From positions 916,983 to 980,982 of the forward strand of contig NZ_QAJL01000001.1 of assembly GCF_003852525.1 (NCBI RefSeq): a DNA stretch of 64,000 bases, written 5' to 3'. The position numbers and the translations under genes were made by a program. The notes beneath the pieces were generated by a model. It searched no databases. It was not told the origin of the DNA and was given only the letters and a program-made list of their open reading frames with translations. The stretch comes from Pedobacter sp. KBW06. Lineage in GTDB: Bacteria > Bacteroidota > Bacteroidia > Sphingobacteriales > Sphingobacteriaceae. The stretch's first letter is position 1. Every line of letters begins with the position of its first letter. This document shows positions 45,649-54,206 of this stretch, one piece after another.

Positions 45649-45685
45649 GGGGCTGATTTTTAGTCCTAAAAATACAACCAGCCCC
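45649..45685 (-). terminator. hairpin after the sigma-like pair
   Basis: GGGGCTG (45649-45655) pairs with CAGCCCC (45679-45685), and inside it ATTTTTAG pairs with CTAAAAAT around TC. It lies 50 bases after the stop of the second sigma-like gene and would end that transcript. Confidence 0.6.
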
Positions 45686-45735
45686 GGCACATCGTTCTGG
45701 TATGTCATATCTAATCCAATATTTAAGAGCCGTTT

Positions 45736-46230
45736 TCATTGGTCAACGAATTGGGCAAAATGCTTTTTTAGATTGTCTATAGCTTGGTATAGGGATTTTT
45801 GCGCTTCAAAAGGCGTTAAAGACAACTCTTCGGCAATTTCATTAATTGGCGTATTAAAGAAAAAAGTCCGAAAGAATACAGGATAATCGCAAGGTTCGAT
45901 AATTTTAGATAACTCACCATGATCATATATTGACTGAGCATCAATGTCTGAGGACAGAAACTCTTGAGAGATACTTTCCCGGACGATTTTCAGCATCCAT
46001 GTGAAAAACTTCTCTTTCTCCGGATCATATTGGTTCGTATCAGACCAAATTCTCAAAATAGCCCTTTGAAGTACCGAAATTCTAGCCTCATGGCTCTCAA
46101 ATACCACCGCAATTATACCATACAGTTTACCACTGTATTTGTAATAAAAAGCCTCTAAAGCATTTATATCTTTCAGAAGAAGACCTTCTAACATTTCCTC
46201 TGGATTAGCATACTTTTTAGTTAGTTCCAT
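45736..46230 (-). CDS. ECF-like sigma factor, divergent
   Basis: This 164-residue protein has a region-2-like N-terminus (GLLLKDINALEAFYYKYSGKLYGII and LQRAILRIWSDTNQYDPEK) and a region-4-like C-terminal helix-turn-helix (PINEIAEELSLTPFEAQKSLYQAIDNLKKHF). The motifs are weaker than in normal ECF factors. Its start overlaps the gene upstream by 14 bases. No FecR-like gene is present. It probably controls the SusC block downstream (inference). Confidence 0.7.
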   Translation of the reverse strand: MELTKKYANPEEMLEGLLLKDINALEAFYYKYSGKLYGIIAVVFESHEARISVLQRAILRIWSDTNQYDPEKEKFFTWMLKIVRESISQEFLSSDIDAQSIYDHGELSKIIEPCDYPVFFRTFFFNTPINEIAEELSLTPFEAQKSLYQAIDNLKKHFAQFVDQ

Positions 46231-46585
46231 GATGGTTGTCGTATTTTAAGCCCTTATTGTCCTTTTTTAAATATTCACCAAGGGCGAATAAATGGTCTTC
46301 TACCCTATCACTTTCCAAAAGAACCTCGAACAACCTCTGGACAATCACATTTAATAATTGCTGGTATAATCCCACCCGCTCATCAAACTCATGACGGTTT
46401 TCCCATATTTTCTGTATGGTATATGACATCACTGCAAGTACTTCATGCGATTTTTCTACCGCAGCATCCTGTTTTTCCCGTAAAGGGATGAATTGCCTTT
46501 TTGCAAGTTCCTGAAATGCACGGGCATCATTTGTCTTGAGCAGACAAATGAGTACTGGTTCAGAAAGGTTAATATATTCGGTCAT
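46217..46585 (-). CDS. sigma-region-2-like protein without region 4
   Basis: This 122-residue protein resembles only the N-terminal half of an ECF sigma factor: LLKTNDARAFQELAKRQF, then YTIQKIWENRHEFDERVGLYQQLLNVIVQRLFE. It lacks a region-4 helix-turn-helix. With the next gene it looks like a split or duplicated sigma module; it could act as a partner or an inhibitor of the full factor. A structured leader lies upstream at 46637-47079. Confidence 0.55.
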   Translation of the reverse strand: MTEYINLSEPVLICLLKTNDARAFQELAKRQFIPLREKQDAAVEKSHEVLAVMSYTIQKIWENRHEFDERVGLYQQLLNVIVQRLFEVLLESDRVEDHLFALGEYLKKDNKGLKYDNHHGTN

Positions 46586-46636
46586 TTTTCAAGTTCATTT
46601 GGGTTTACAGAAGCATATTTGAAAAAGACAAAGCAA

Positions 46637-46675
46637 GGCGACACTTACCCCTTCCTACAAGGAAAAAAGGTCGCC
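46637..46675 (-). promoter_or_regulatory. nested leader hairpin before the sigma-like pair
   Basis: GGCGAC (46637-46642) pairs with GTCGCC (46670-46675), and TTCCT (46652-46656) with AGGAA (46660-46664) inside. It lies about 50 bases upstream of the first start codon and could attenuate translation. Confidence 0.4.
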
Positions 46676-46833
46676 CACTTTGTAATACCGATATTTAGAT
46701 TGGATTCTTTGGTTTGAGTGGGAATAGTCTATCAATTGAAATAATGCCAGTTGACAAACTTGGGAAATGGAAGTATTGCTCCCATTTAATGAAGATAATT
46801 ACATTGAGACTCCAGTTTGTAGTTCCGTTAGTT

Positions 46834-46873
46834 GTCATAATTGGTTGTTTTTAACCTCCAACCAACTTATGAC
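46834..46873 (-). other. strong hairpin beside the structured RNA candidate
   Basis: GTCATAATTGGTTG and CAACCAACTTATGAC form a 14-base-pair stem with one bulged base. It sits 36 bases from the larger fold at 46910-47079 and may be part of the same RNA. Confidence 0.5.
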
Positions 46874-46909
46874 ATAACTCCCGAAGGAGCCAGGCATTAC
46901 TTTTTGGCT

Positions 46910-47079
46910 TAATCCGCAAGACGGGCCGCGTAGGACGGCACTACCATAAGGTAGTTACTATCAAGGATAGCACCCAGACACAAACCGCAAGTAAGCCCGG
47001 CTCCCCTGGATATATAGGGTTTCCGGGCGCTCACTTGTCCTCCTTTGTGTCCGTGAATTTCCTACGTTCTTGCGGATTA
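46910..47079 (-). ncRNA. candidate multi-branched structured RNA
   Basis: The ends TAATCCGCAAGA (46910-46921) and TCTTGCGGATTA (47068-47079) pair perfectly, and CGTAGG (46929-46934) with CCTACG (47061-47066) extends the stem. Inside are two small hairpins, ACTACC/GGTAGT and CTATC/GATAG. A long arm follows with GACACAAA/TTTGTGTC and AAGTAAGCCCGG against CCGGGCGCTCACTT. The one mismatch in the last pairing is a G-U pair if the minus strand is transcribed. A TAGATTTG box on the minus strand at 47123-47130 could be its promoter. The whole gap 46586-47280 has no gene. No known RNA family is recognised. Confidence 0.45.
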
Positions 47080-47280
47080 GAGGTATCAGTGAGCACCACA
47101 CATTATATTAATGCTAGTGCTGCAAATCTATTAATTCATTTTAGTTATACACTCATTAAATTTTAATCAAAACGAATATAATTAAAAAACTTACGAATAA
47201 CAAATTTTTATTTATGATTAATACTTATATAAATAGGTTTCACAAACAAATACTCATCTTAGATATGTAAAAACGACGAA

Positions 47281-47616
47281 ATGGCGAAATGGGAAAATAT
47301 GTTAGAGGATGATGAAAGTAGTTTTGTAGATCCGAAATTTGAGGATATTCAATCTTTATTTTTGGCAGGAAAAATTAAGAAAATGTATCAGCTTGTTAAG
47401 AGAAGTCCAACAAAAATTGCGGAGCTTTTAGGAATAAATTATGATTCGTATCATACTAAGTTAATGAACCCCGAAAAGTTTACAACCTTGCATATTAATA
47501 CAATGGCTTATGTATTCAAAATCGACCCTAATATTATTAACGACGTAATCCAATCGGAAACACTTGAAAAAGTGATGTTGAAAGTGAAAAATTTTGAGGA
47601 AAAAACTAACAAATAA
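47281..47616 (+). CDS. small HTH-like protein
   Basis: This 111-residue protein has a central segment, YQLVKRSPTKIAELLGINYDSYHTKLMNPEKFT, that looks like the helix-turn-helix of a Cro/XRE-type regulator. The C-terminal part is helical and charged. It is alone on the plus strand between the structured RNA candidate and the TetR gene. It may regulate the ICE, but no family can be named. Confidence 0.6.
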   Translation: MAKWENMLEDDESSFVDPKFEDIQSLFLAGKIKKMYQLVKRSPTKIAELLGINYDSYHTKLMNPEKFTTLHINTMAYVFKIDPNIINDVIQSETLEKVMLKVKNFEEKTNK

Positions 47617-47654
47617 CGACTTGCTAACTTAGTATAACATAATCCAGCCTATTT

Positions 47655-48308
47655 TTAATAGCCTTTCTTTTGCCGATCAGCCAGTGAATAAGCCTCTTCA
47701 GTCAAGCTTGAAATAGCCTTTTTTATCCTTTCAACACCTTCAGCGGTATTCATGCCTATCCCACAAAAAAGAACATCCGTCTTTTTTGCGTAAAGGACTA
47801 AGAAATAAATTCCGGCAGCAATTAAAGCAAGCCTCGCCCGAATGTCCACATCCGTACCTTCAAAATGCGGATCAGTTAATTCTACAAATATCCGGCTCAC
47901 CTTTTCTCTTTCCTCACTAATTTCAGTAAGTAGTTCATTCGGTTCACTGATATGCCAGAGTACAATCTGTTGCAGATAATCATCATCAATAAAACAATCG
48001 AGTTGGTCAATCAGAATTTTTTGGATCATCTTATTCCCAAAATCGCTTTCATTCTCTTTTACAAGTTCTCTAGCCTTATCGGCCAATCCCATATAGAAGT
48101 CCTTTTGCCGAATGTAAGATTCGACTAAATTGTTGATAGAGCCGAAATAATCATATAAAAGCTTTCGATCTACTCCTGCAACTGCTTCAATATTCCTTAA
48201 TTTAAGCGCAGTATATCCATCCTTCTTGATAATTTCGCCTACAGCATCAAGAAATTTTTGCTTAGTCCTTTCCTTATTTTTGAGAGCGCCATCATATTTC
48301 CTGGTCAT
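47655..48308 (-). CDS. TetR/AcrR-family regulator
   Basis: This 217-residue protein has an N-terminal helix-turn-helix at about residues 15-65, with YTALKLRNIEAVAGVDRKLLYDYFGS as the typical TetR recognition part, and an all-helical ligand domain after it. It lies 83 bases downstream of the coupling-protein gene on the same strand. The ligand is unknown; it could control the mob genes or a distant target. Confidence 0.88.
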   Translation of the reverse strand: MTRKYDGALKNKERTKQKFLDAVGEIIKKDGYTALKLRNIEAVAGVDRKLLYDYFGSINNLVESYIRQKDFYMGLADKARELVKENESDFGNKMIQKILIDQLDCFIDDDYLQQIVLWHISEPNELLTEISEEREKVSRIFVELTDPHFEGTDVDIRARLALIAAGIYFLVLYAKKTDVLFCGIGMNTAEGVERIKKAISSLTEEAYSLADRQKKGY

Positions 48309-48390
48309 AAGGTTTGTTTCTATCTTTGAAAATGCAATTTTTAGGGCATATTATCAAGTAGAATAATATACGCCAAGTGTGCTGAAATAA

Positions 48391-49791
48391 TCATCGGGAC
48401 ACTCCCCTTTCTGCCTCTTCAACTTCGTCATCTTGACCCCCAGTTTCTTCAGCCGAAGCCACTTCTTCCGCATTGCGTTGCCTATCAAGAATCTTTGCAA
48501 GTTCCTGCTCAAATAACTGTTCGATATCGTATTTGATTTTCACATAGTTTTCAATGATGTCCGCATAAGTCACATTCTCTACAGCAGGTATAGGCTTATA
48601 GCCCTTTTCTTCGTCTGCAATAGCCTTATGATCATTTTGGATTTCCGAATGGAACATTTTTAGTTTAATCTTTTGATCTGGATTATCAGCAACAATGCCA
48701 ACGAACTCACCGGACGACAAAGCGGCAATTTTCGAAGCAGGGATTGCATAATCCATCTGGGTAGATTTTGAAATGGAAATATCAGAGCTATTGATACTTT
48801 TGCTCTCCTTGTCCTGAACTATCTTCCCAAAATTCTCACTTAGTTTTTTCGCTGAACTCCCTGTCACCTGCCCACTGATAATATTACCCACAATTCCAAC
48901 GATAACATCAGCTTGTTCTGCGCTGTAATCTTTTTTTAGCTGCTCAAAATTTTGAACCGCCAAAGTAGTGCATACAAAATTTGATCTACTCGTAGCCAAC
49001 AAGCCGTCTATTCCAGAGGAACCGCCGATATATATGGTAGGAAATTCATCAAACACCAGGCTACTTTTCAACTGTCCCTTGCGGTTCACTAATTTAATCA
49101 TCCTGGACACATACAAAGACAGGACAGCACCATAGATTTGCTGCTTCTGCGGATTATTCCCCATGCAGACAATCTTCGGCTCTAGCGGATTATTGATGTC
49201 CAACGTAAAATCATTACCGCTCAGAACGTAGTAAAGCTGTGGTGATGAAAGCCTGGCCAATCCTATTTTAGCAGATGCGATTTGCCCCTCCAATTGCGCC
49301 ATCGCCTTATTTTGGTAAGCAGAAATAAAGGGGTTGATTAAAACTTTGATCTCGTCCTCTTCTTGTAAGACCGCAAACAAACGGTCGTAGTCAGCCTGAA
49401 TGAGTTCAATCACATGGGGAAGCGTACAGTATTTACCATTTTGATATTTCCTTAAATACCAGATCACTGCCGTCAAAAAGTTAATTGGGGACTCGACGAA
49501 AAAATCCCCGGATTTTTTGATCCAATCTTTATTAAGGCCTAGCATAATAGTCCGACTGGATTCCGTTGCGTCGGTAATATCATCCATACTTTCAGGATCT
49601 AACGGATTACACCTATGAAATATCTTATCGAAGTCAATTACAAAGAACTTAGGTTTGACAACATAGTTTCCTTGATATTGAAGCAACTTATTGTAGGCAA
49701 TTTTGCTTAAATCATCAAACTTGTAATCATATATGAACATTGAAAAACCTTTTTTAATATGTTGATCAATGATGTGCCGGATTACGAAGTA
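48391..49791 (-). pseudogene. mobC: coupling protein MobC (VirD4-like), C-terminal piece
   Basis: This is the larger part of the type IV coupling ATPase that links the relaxosome to the channel. In frame from 49791 it reads SYFVIRH, then MFIYDYKFDDL at 49740, the DEF Walker-B-like strand in SSLVFDEFPTIYIGG, and a Glu-rich tail. It continues the frame of the 49808-50443 piece after a 13-base insertion at 49801-49813. Translation could restart at ATG 49740, but the product would lack Walker A. Without the extra bases, the whole gene would encode about 679 residues, the normal length. Confidence 0.85.
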
Positions 49792-49800
49792 ACTTTTTCC

Positions 49801-49813
49801 CTATTCTTTACCT
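49801..49813 (-). other. 13-base insertion in the coupling-protein Walker A motif
   Basis: Read on the minus strand, the gene has GGATCG, then AGGTAAAGAATAG, then GGAAAAAGT. Removing the 13 bases restores the codons for GTPGS-GKS, the Walker A motif, in one frame. The insertion adds a stop codon (TAA) at once. There is no clear target-site duplication. Confidence 0.75.
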
Positions 49814-50443
49814 CGATCCGGGGGTGCCTGAGATCAGCAGCCCCCGGAAAGGATTAATAAAGTTGATGTAAGATTTACGGATTTTGCCTTTTAAGTTGTA
49901 AGTAGCTGGCAGATTTATGGAAAATTCATTTTCCAGTAGTCTTTCTTCCTGGGGAAATGATTCGTTGTCAGAATTAAATATGTCCTGGTTTAAAGTATTT
50001 TTAATTAGCCGCGACAATAACCCTCCTCCTGTCAAAATAAGCATGTAGCCTATTGAGGTTAAACCAATGTAAATTATTGCTATTAGGACTGGGTTTAAAA
50101 CCAGATAAAAAGATAGCACACTTATGAAATATAGAAATAAACCTATAGCCAGATAGGTAACGATATCCCGTTGCCGTATCTTTTCATCTTTTCGCCCCTT
50201 AATACCAAAGAGAGATGCAACAAGTAATATTAATGATCCTAGTTTTGGTGTAAGCAAGTCATCAAACAAGCCTGTTTTCGAGATATTCAAAATAATTCGG
50301 TCAGTAATCTCAGCAGTCCAGCCAAAATGCTTGAATGCCATGTAGCAACACATATAAAAATGTATACTTAATATAAAAATGCTGATGAGCCTGGTAAATT
50401 CAATGATCTTCCGTAGACTCTGTGTATCTTCTCCTGTATTCAT
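49808..50443 (-). pseudogene. mobC: coupling protein MobC, N-terminal membrane piece
   Basis: This is the 211-residue N-terminal part of the same coupling ATPase. Membrane helices are visible (LISIFILSIHFYMCCYM, LGSLILLVASLFGI, IVTYLAIGLFLYFISVLSFYLVL and a fourth at 125-145). It ends NPFRGLLISGTPGSR and a TAA, just where Walker A should continue with GKS. It begins 11 bases after the relaxase gene on the minus strand, the usual order in Bacteroidota mob modules. As sequenced, the protein cannot hydrolyse ATP. Confidence 0.85.
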
Positions 50444-50454
50444 ATAGCTTTATT

Positions 50455-51711
50455 TTATAAGGTTAATCCCCTTCTTCTTTTCTTTCTCTTACGTTTAATG
50501 TTTGGTAGGTATTCAGGAAGTGATTTGCCAAGTAGATCATCGAGAAGGTTAGTATTTGCTACCGGTTCCAGATAGGTTTTTCCATGAGCTTCCGTTTTAG
50601 TATTTAAATACGTTCCTGACGCATTTGAGGGCTTCAGGAAGGCTCTTACTCTGTCATCAGAACCAATCATCATAGATAAGGCGTTAGCACTGTATCGCTT
50701 ATCTAAATCACTGCCTTTGAACACCACCTTATTTTTATGATCGATAAAGGTTGCCCCATAAATGCGCCCTTCATTATTTTCCCTGATGACAAGGCTGATT
50801 CCCTGTTTTCGCAATTCATCGGTAAGTGTGGACCTTGTTAACTTTTGATATTTTAACAGCACTTTATCAATGCGGGCAATTAAATCGGATTTGTGAGGCT
50901 TGCGTTTCTCCTTATTTCTTTCAAACTTCTTCTCCAGGTTATTTATGGTTGGTTTCGCATAAAAAGCACTCGCCTTTATTGGTACGCCAACTTTATTACC
51001 ATTTTTGTCCAGCATAGAATAAATAAGTCCTTTCTTTTTGAACATTACACTGTCTTCCTGACCCCTGTCAGCCGTTACATTGAATTGTCTGAGGACAGCA
51101 TTTAGTTCTGCGATAGAAGTAAACATGTAATTATTGACTACGCCTGACAGAACGTTGCTGATTTGCCTTTTTGTTGATTGCCTTCCATATTTGATCTGCT
51201 CCAAGTCAGCGGGGCGTATGCCTGGTTCTTGTTTAAACCCCTTACTTTCGGCTTTAACAAGGTCAAATTCAATCTCTATGGCTTTTCTTGCTGGTTCAGA
51301 TAGCAGCCTGCCAATGTTATGCAGGTCAATAGATCCTCCACCTCGCTGAATACTTGTTGTGGCAATATGGAGATGCTGATGCCCGGCATCATTGTGCCTG
51401 TAAACTATATAAGGCTGATCACCGAAACCAATTTGTTCCATATAAGCAATGGCTATCGCTTGCATCTTAGCACTACTGATGTTCTCTGAAGAATCAAAAT
51501 TGAGGGAAATATGTAGCGCATTTGTTTTAACACTTGGCTTGAGATCGGTTAAATGTTGGAACCTTTGCAGCTTGTTATCAAATGTCATATTCTCAATTTC
51601 ACCAGCAAAACCAGAAGCCAAAATCAGCTTAGCCTCCCCCTCGGAAACTTTGTTTTCGTTGTAATGCAAAATACCTCTAATGCTCTTGCCAATAACTATT
51701 TTTGCAACCAT
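50455..51711 (-). CDS. mobB: relaxase MobB (MOBP-type)
   Basis: This 418-residue DNA relaxase nicks oriT and leads the strand into the recipient cell. The N-terminal relaxase domain has the metal-binding histidines His111, His113 and His115 in GHQHLHIATT, and a likely catalytic Tyr at the N-terminus (ILHYNENKV). A charged helical C-terminal part follows, with a very basic end (KRKRKKRRRG). It overlaps MobA by 16 bases and appears intact. Confidence 0.92.
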   Translation of the reverse strand: MVAKIVIGKSIRGILHYNENKVSEGEAKLILASGFAGEIENMTFDNKLQRFQHLTDLKPSVKTNALHISLNFDSSENISSAKMQAIAIAYMEQIGFGDQPYIVYRHNDAGHQHLHIATTSIQRGGGSIDLHNIGRLLSEPARKAIEIEFDLVKAESKGFKQEPGIRPADLEQIKYGRQSTKRQISNVLSGVVNNYMFTSIAELNAVLRQFNVTADRGQEDSVMFKKKGLIYSMLDKNGNKVGVPIKASAFYAKPTINNLEKKFERNKEKRKPHKSDLIARIDKVLLKYQKLTRSTLTDELRKQGISLVIRENNEGRIYGATFIDHKNKVVFKGSDLDKRYSANALSMMIGSDDRVRAFLKPSNASGTYLNTKTEAHGKTYLEPVANTNLLDDLLGKSLPEYLPNIKRKRKKRRRGLTL

Positions 51712-52103
51712 TTCAATGCGAGGTTAGATACCAGGGTTAGCAATCGATCAATTTTTGGTTCCATAGCTTTATAGGTCTCAGCTGTTTTGTTGATATGAAA
51801 TGTCCTTTCTGTCTCGCTCTGGCTAATGTGGAACTTATGCGTTTGCTGATTGATATTCACACCTATGCTCTTGATCTCTTTACGGATAAGGGCTAGTTCT
51901 TCCATTGGTTCACTCATAGATATATCCTTATGAAGAAGTGTTATTGGCTTGTTAGCAATGATTTTGCGAACAACATAGGCTATCGTTTTACCAGCGCTTT
52001 CCCTAGAAATTTTATCAAGCTTTTTGTATTGTCCTGCTGTAATCCGAATAACTATTGTATGACTTAATATGCTGTCTTGCTCTCTTACTTTTTTCCTTGA
52101 CAT
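51696..52103 (-). CDS. mobA: MobA-type relaxosome accessory protein
   Basis: This 135-residue protein of the MobC/RHH relaxosome family has an N-terminal ribbon-helix-helix part (HTIVIRITAGQYKKLDKISRESAG) followed by helices ending in LLTLVSNLALKWL. It binds oriT and recruits the relaxase. ATG 52103 is preferred to an upstream GTG at 52112. The hairpin array upstream (52128-52242) is the likely binding site. Confidence 0.85.
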   Translation of the reverse strand: MSRKKVREQDSILSHTIVIRITAGQYKKLDKISRESAGKTIAYVVRKIIANKPITLLHKDISMSEPMEELALIRKEIKSIGVNINQQTHKFHISQSETERTFHINKTAETYKAMEPKIDRLLTLVSNLALKWLQK

Positions 52104-52127
52104 AGAATACACTTATCAATGACTTCA

Positions 52128-52242
52128 GGATCACGAGTTCCGAGTGATCCTCTGTCCGAACGGACAGCAAAGATCTTTTCGCATGCGAAAATACATCTTT
52201 GCTAAGTCCACGCGGACTTCAAAGCAGATCACCCGAAGGGTG
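52128..52242. other. hairpin array upstream of mobA, putative oriT
   Basis: Five inverted repeats follow one another: GGATCAC/GTGATCC (52128-52150), CTGTCCG/CGGACAG (52152-52167), GCAAAGAT/ATCTTTGC (52167-52202) enclosing the palindrome TTTTCGCATGCGAAAA, AAGTCC/GGACTT (52204-52219) and CACCC/GGGTG (52230-52242). oriT of mobilisable Bacteroidota elements usually lies next to the mobA start and contains such repeats, so this is the best candidate. The nick site cannot be seen. A structured RNA is the alternative. Confidence 0.5.
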
Positions 52243-52299
52243 CTGTGACCTTCGGTATGAGTTATAAAATGGAATGGATTAACTGGAAGAATAACTTTA

Positions 52300-52479
52300 T
52301 CAGACAGAGAACTTTCTATAGATTTCTTCCATAATTTTCTGGTCTTGAAAAGTCAGCGCCTGTCTGAGCAGACGTTTAATCCGAGTACGGGGCTTCGCTC
52401 TGGATCGCTTGAGTTTTGGTTGAAATGTTCCTAAGAAATCGGCCGTTTTCAGTGCAGTTTTTTTGATTGTGTTTTTCAT
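52300..52479 (-). CDS. small basic ICE protein
   Basis: This 59-residue protein is very rich in Lys and Arg (KLKRSRAKPRTRIKRLLRQAL) and ends KIMEEIYRKFSV. Its ATG overlaps the stop of the HTH gene in an ATGA, so translation is coupled. A DNA-binding accessory role next to the mob module is likely but unproven. It is too short for many gene callers. Confidence 0.6.
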   Translation of the reverse strand: MKNTIKKTALKTADFLGTFQPKLKRSRAKPRTRIKRLLRQALTFQDQKIMEEIYRKFSV

Positions 52480-52748
52480 GATGATGCCCCCTCCAGTAGT
52501 TTAACTATATCATCATGCTTGTAATAAAGGAGTCCTCCAATTTTTGAAAAGCGCAGTATCTCATTTCGCCTAAGCGTAGCTAGTGTCCCAGCTGAGATAT
52601 TTAGGAGAGCGCGAACTTCATAGCTTTTGAGCCATTCCTTTTGCTGTTCTTTTTTATTCAGTTTGTAGCCCGGTCTTTTCAATTCTGCAAAAAGTTCGGC
52701 TTTAAACTTTTCCAGATCATCTTTTGTGATTAAATCGAATGCTGCCAT
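52476..52748 (-). CDS. excisionase-like helix-turn-helix protein
   Basis: This 90-residue protein has the MerR/Xis-type helix-turn-helix of the HTH_17 kind (SYEVRALLNISAGTLATLRRNEILRFSKIGGLLYY). Such proteins are placed near mob genes of Bacteroidota ICEs and may act as directionality or regulatory factors. It precedes the small basic protein with a 4-base overlap. Confidence 0.85.
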   Translation of the reverse strand: MAAFDLITKDDLEKFKAELFAELKRPGYKLNKKEQQKEWLKSYEVRALLNISAGTLATLRRNEILRFSKIGGLLYYKHDDIVKLLEGASS

Positions 52749-52900
52749 ATCATCTCTTTTATGTTATGGCAGCAAAATTTGAAAAACTATGATTATTAAA
52801 TTGGTGACCAGTTGGGTAGTACCTAAAGATAATTTCAGATGCTCAAATCTGGTTATTATAATATTGAATAGTACAAATACAACTCAAAACTGAGATAAAG

Positions 52901-54205
52901 CTATTTTTTTAGTGATTCCGCAATAATATCATGATATATAGAAGGCCCATAGTTCAATCCTCGTGCGCAACCTTCAAAATTAATTATGTTTCTTGTATCA
53001 ATTTCTAATTCCAAACTTATTCTAAAAGCCAAGTTCTCTTCTATACTTTTATCAGCCATTCTTACAACGTATTTCATAACATACCATCGATTATGAGTCC
53101 TAGCAAGTTGAGCGGCAGACATTACTGCTTGAGTCTTTACGTCTAAATCGCTTGTTCCATCGTATGCTTTCATAATGTATCCAATAATTACATCACAATA
53201 ATCAAAACTAAATGTTCTCGTAGCAACCCACCTAAAATAAAGTAAACTAAACTCATTAGTCAGCTCCTTATCTAAAGAGAAAAAAGCCTCTATTGTCTCA
53301 ATATTTAATTCAAAAAAAATGCTATTCCATAAATCTTCATGACGCTTTAGAAAAAAAACAAAATTCTCAAATTTATCAAAATTCCAACTATCTATATCTT
53401 TAAGGTTAGATATCCATTCGTTGGCATCTGAATTAGAAGTTACAGTGTTATCTTTCGATAATATATATAGTAGTTTTTCCCTAAGAGATTTTATAGATTT
53501 AAATCGTTGCTCGGCTTTATCCTTTGTACACCTTTCTATAATTAATCCAATTTCTCCAACACCAGACAATGTAGAATAAGGAACTCTTTTACCGTCAGTG
53601 TATATATCATGTAGAATAGCACCAAACGAATAAATATCTGCCTGTGGAGTTACACGCCTAAAATCAGTAGTTTGTTCCGGCGCACAATACATCGCAGTCC
53701 CGTATGCGTTATTACTAGTTGTAATTGGCTGAGAGAGTGTATCTTTATCTTGAGATATTAAACCAAAATCTGCTAATTTCCAGGTATTTTCATGCAATAG
53801 GATATTATGAGGCTTCAAATCTCGATGCACTAACCCTATTGAATGTATGTATTCTAGTGAATTTAGTATATCTGCAAGTCCTTGTGGATTTAAGCCAAAT
53901 TGCTTTGACCGTAGAATCTCATTACTGTATACGTCATCTGCAACTGGCATTAAAAACCAAGGGGCAGAACCCGATAAGTCCTCGAATATTATAGGAATAA
54001 ATAATGTATTCGGTAACCTTTTTTGAGTTTTTACCTCTCTTATAAAGCGCATTCGAAATTTTTCGCGTGTTACGGCATCATTAGCCGTATTGGCAGGAGG
54101 GTTAAAGGTTTTTCTAGCATAGTGTCGTCCATCACTGCATATCACTTCTTCTATTTTTCCAAACCCACCATCATTTATTAATTGTACAACATTTGTAATA
54201 ATCAT
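52901..54205 (-). CDS. Hanks-type Ser/Thr protein kinase with helical C-terminal domain
   Basis: This is a 434-residue soluble kinase. Conserved parts are the glycine loop (NDGGFGK, 11-17), Lys32, the catalytic loop HRDLKPHN (127-134), DFG (146-148) and the activation-loop end TAMYCAPEQ. From about 270 to the end is a helical domain without recognised homology (NFVFFLKRHEDLW and later helices). There is no membrane segment. It is encoded in tandem with a metallophosphatase, starting one base after that gene ends, and lies between the mob module and the integrase, a common place for defence cargo. Confidence 0.9.
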   Translation of the reverse strand: MIITNVVQLINDGGFGKIEEVICSDGRHYARKTFNPPANTANDAVTREKFRMRFIREVKTQKRLPNTLFIPIIFEDLSGSAPWFLMPVADDVYSNEILRSKQFGLNPQGLADILNSLEYIHSIGLVHRDLKPHNILLHENTWKLADFGLISQDKDTLSQPITTSNNAYGTAMYCAPEQTTDFRRVTPQADIYSFGAILHDIYTDGKRVPYSTLSGVGEIGLIIERCTKDKAEQRFKSIKSLREKLLYILSKDNTVTSNSDANEWISNLKDIDSWNFDKFENFVFFLKRHEDLWNSIFFELNIETIEAFFSLDKELTNEFSLLYFRWVATRTFSFDYCDVIIGYIMKAYDGTSDLDVKTQAVMSAAQLARTHNRWYVMKYVVRMADKSIEENLAFRISLELEIDTRNIINFEGCARGLNYGPSIYHDIIAESLKK

Positions 54206-54206
54206 T

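Noticed and set aside
46834..47079. Retron or group II intron
   Set aside because: No reverse transcriptase gene is nearby and the fold lacks a recognisable intron domain V.
48321..48328. TATCTTTG as a plus-strand promoter box
   Set aside because: No plus-strand gene follows and the TTG element is at the wrong distance.
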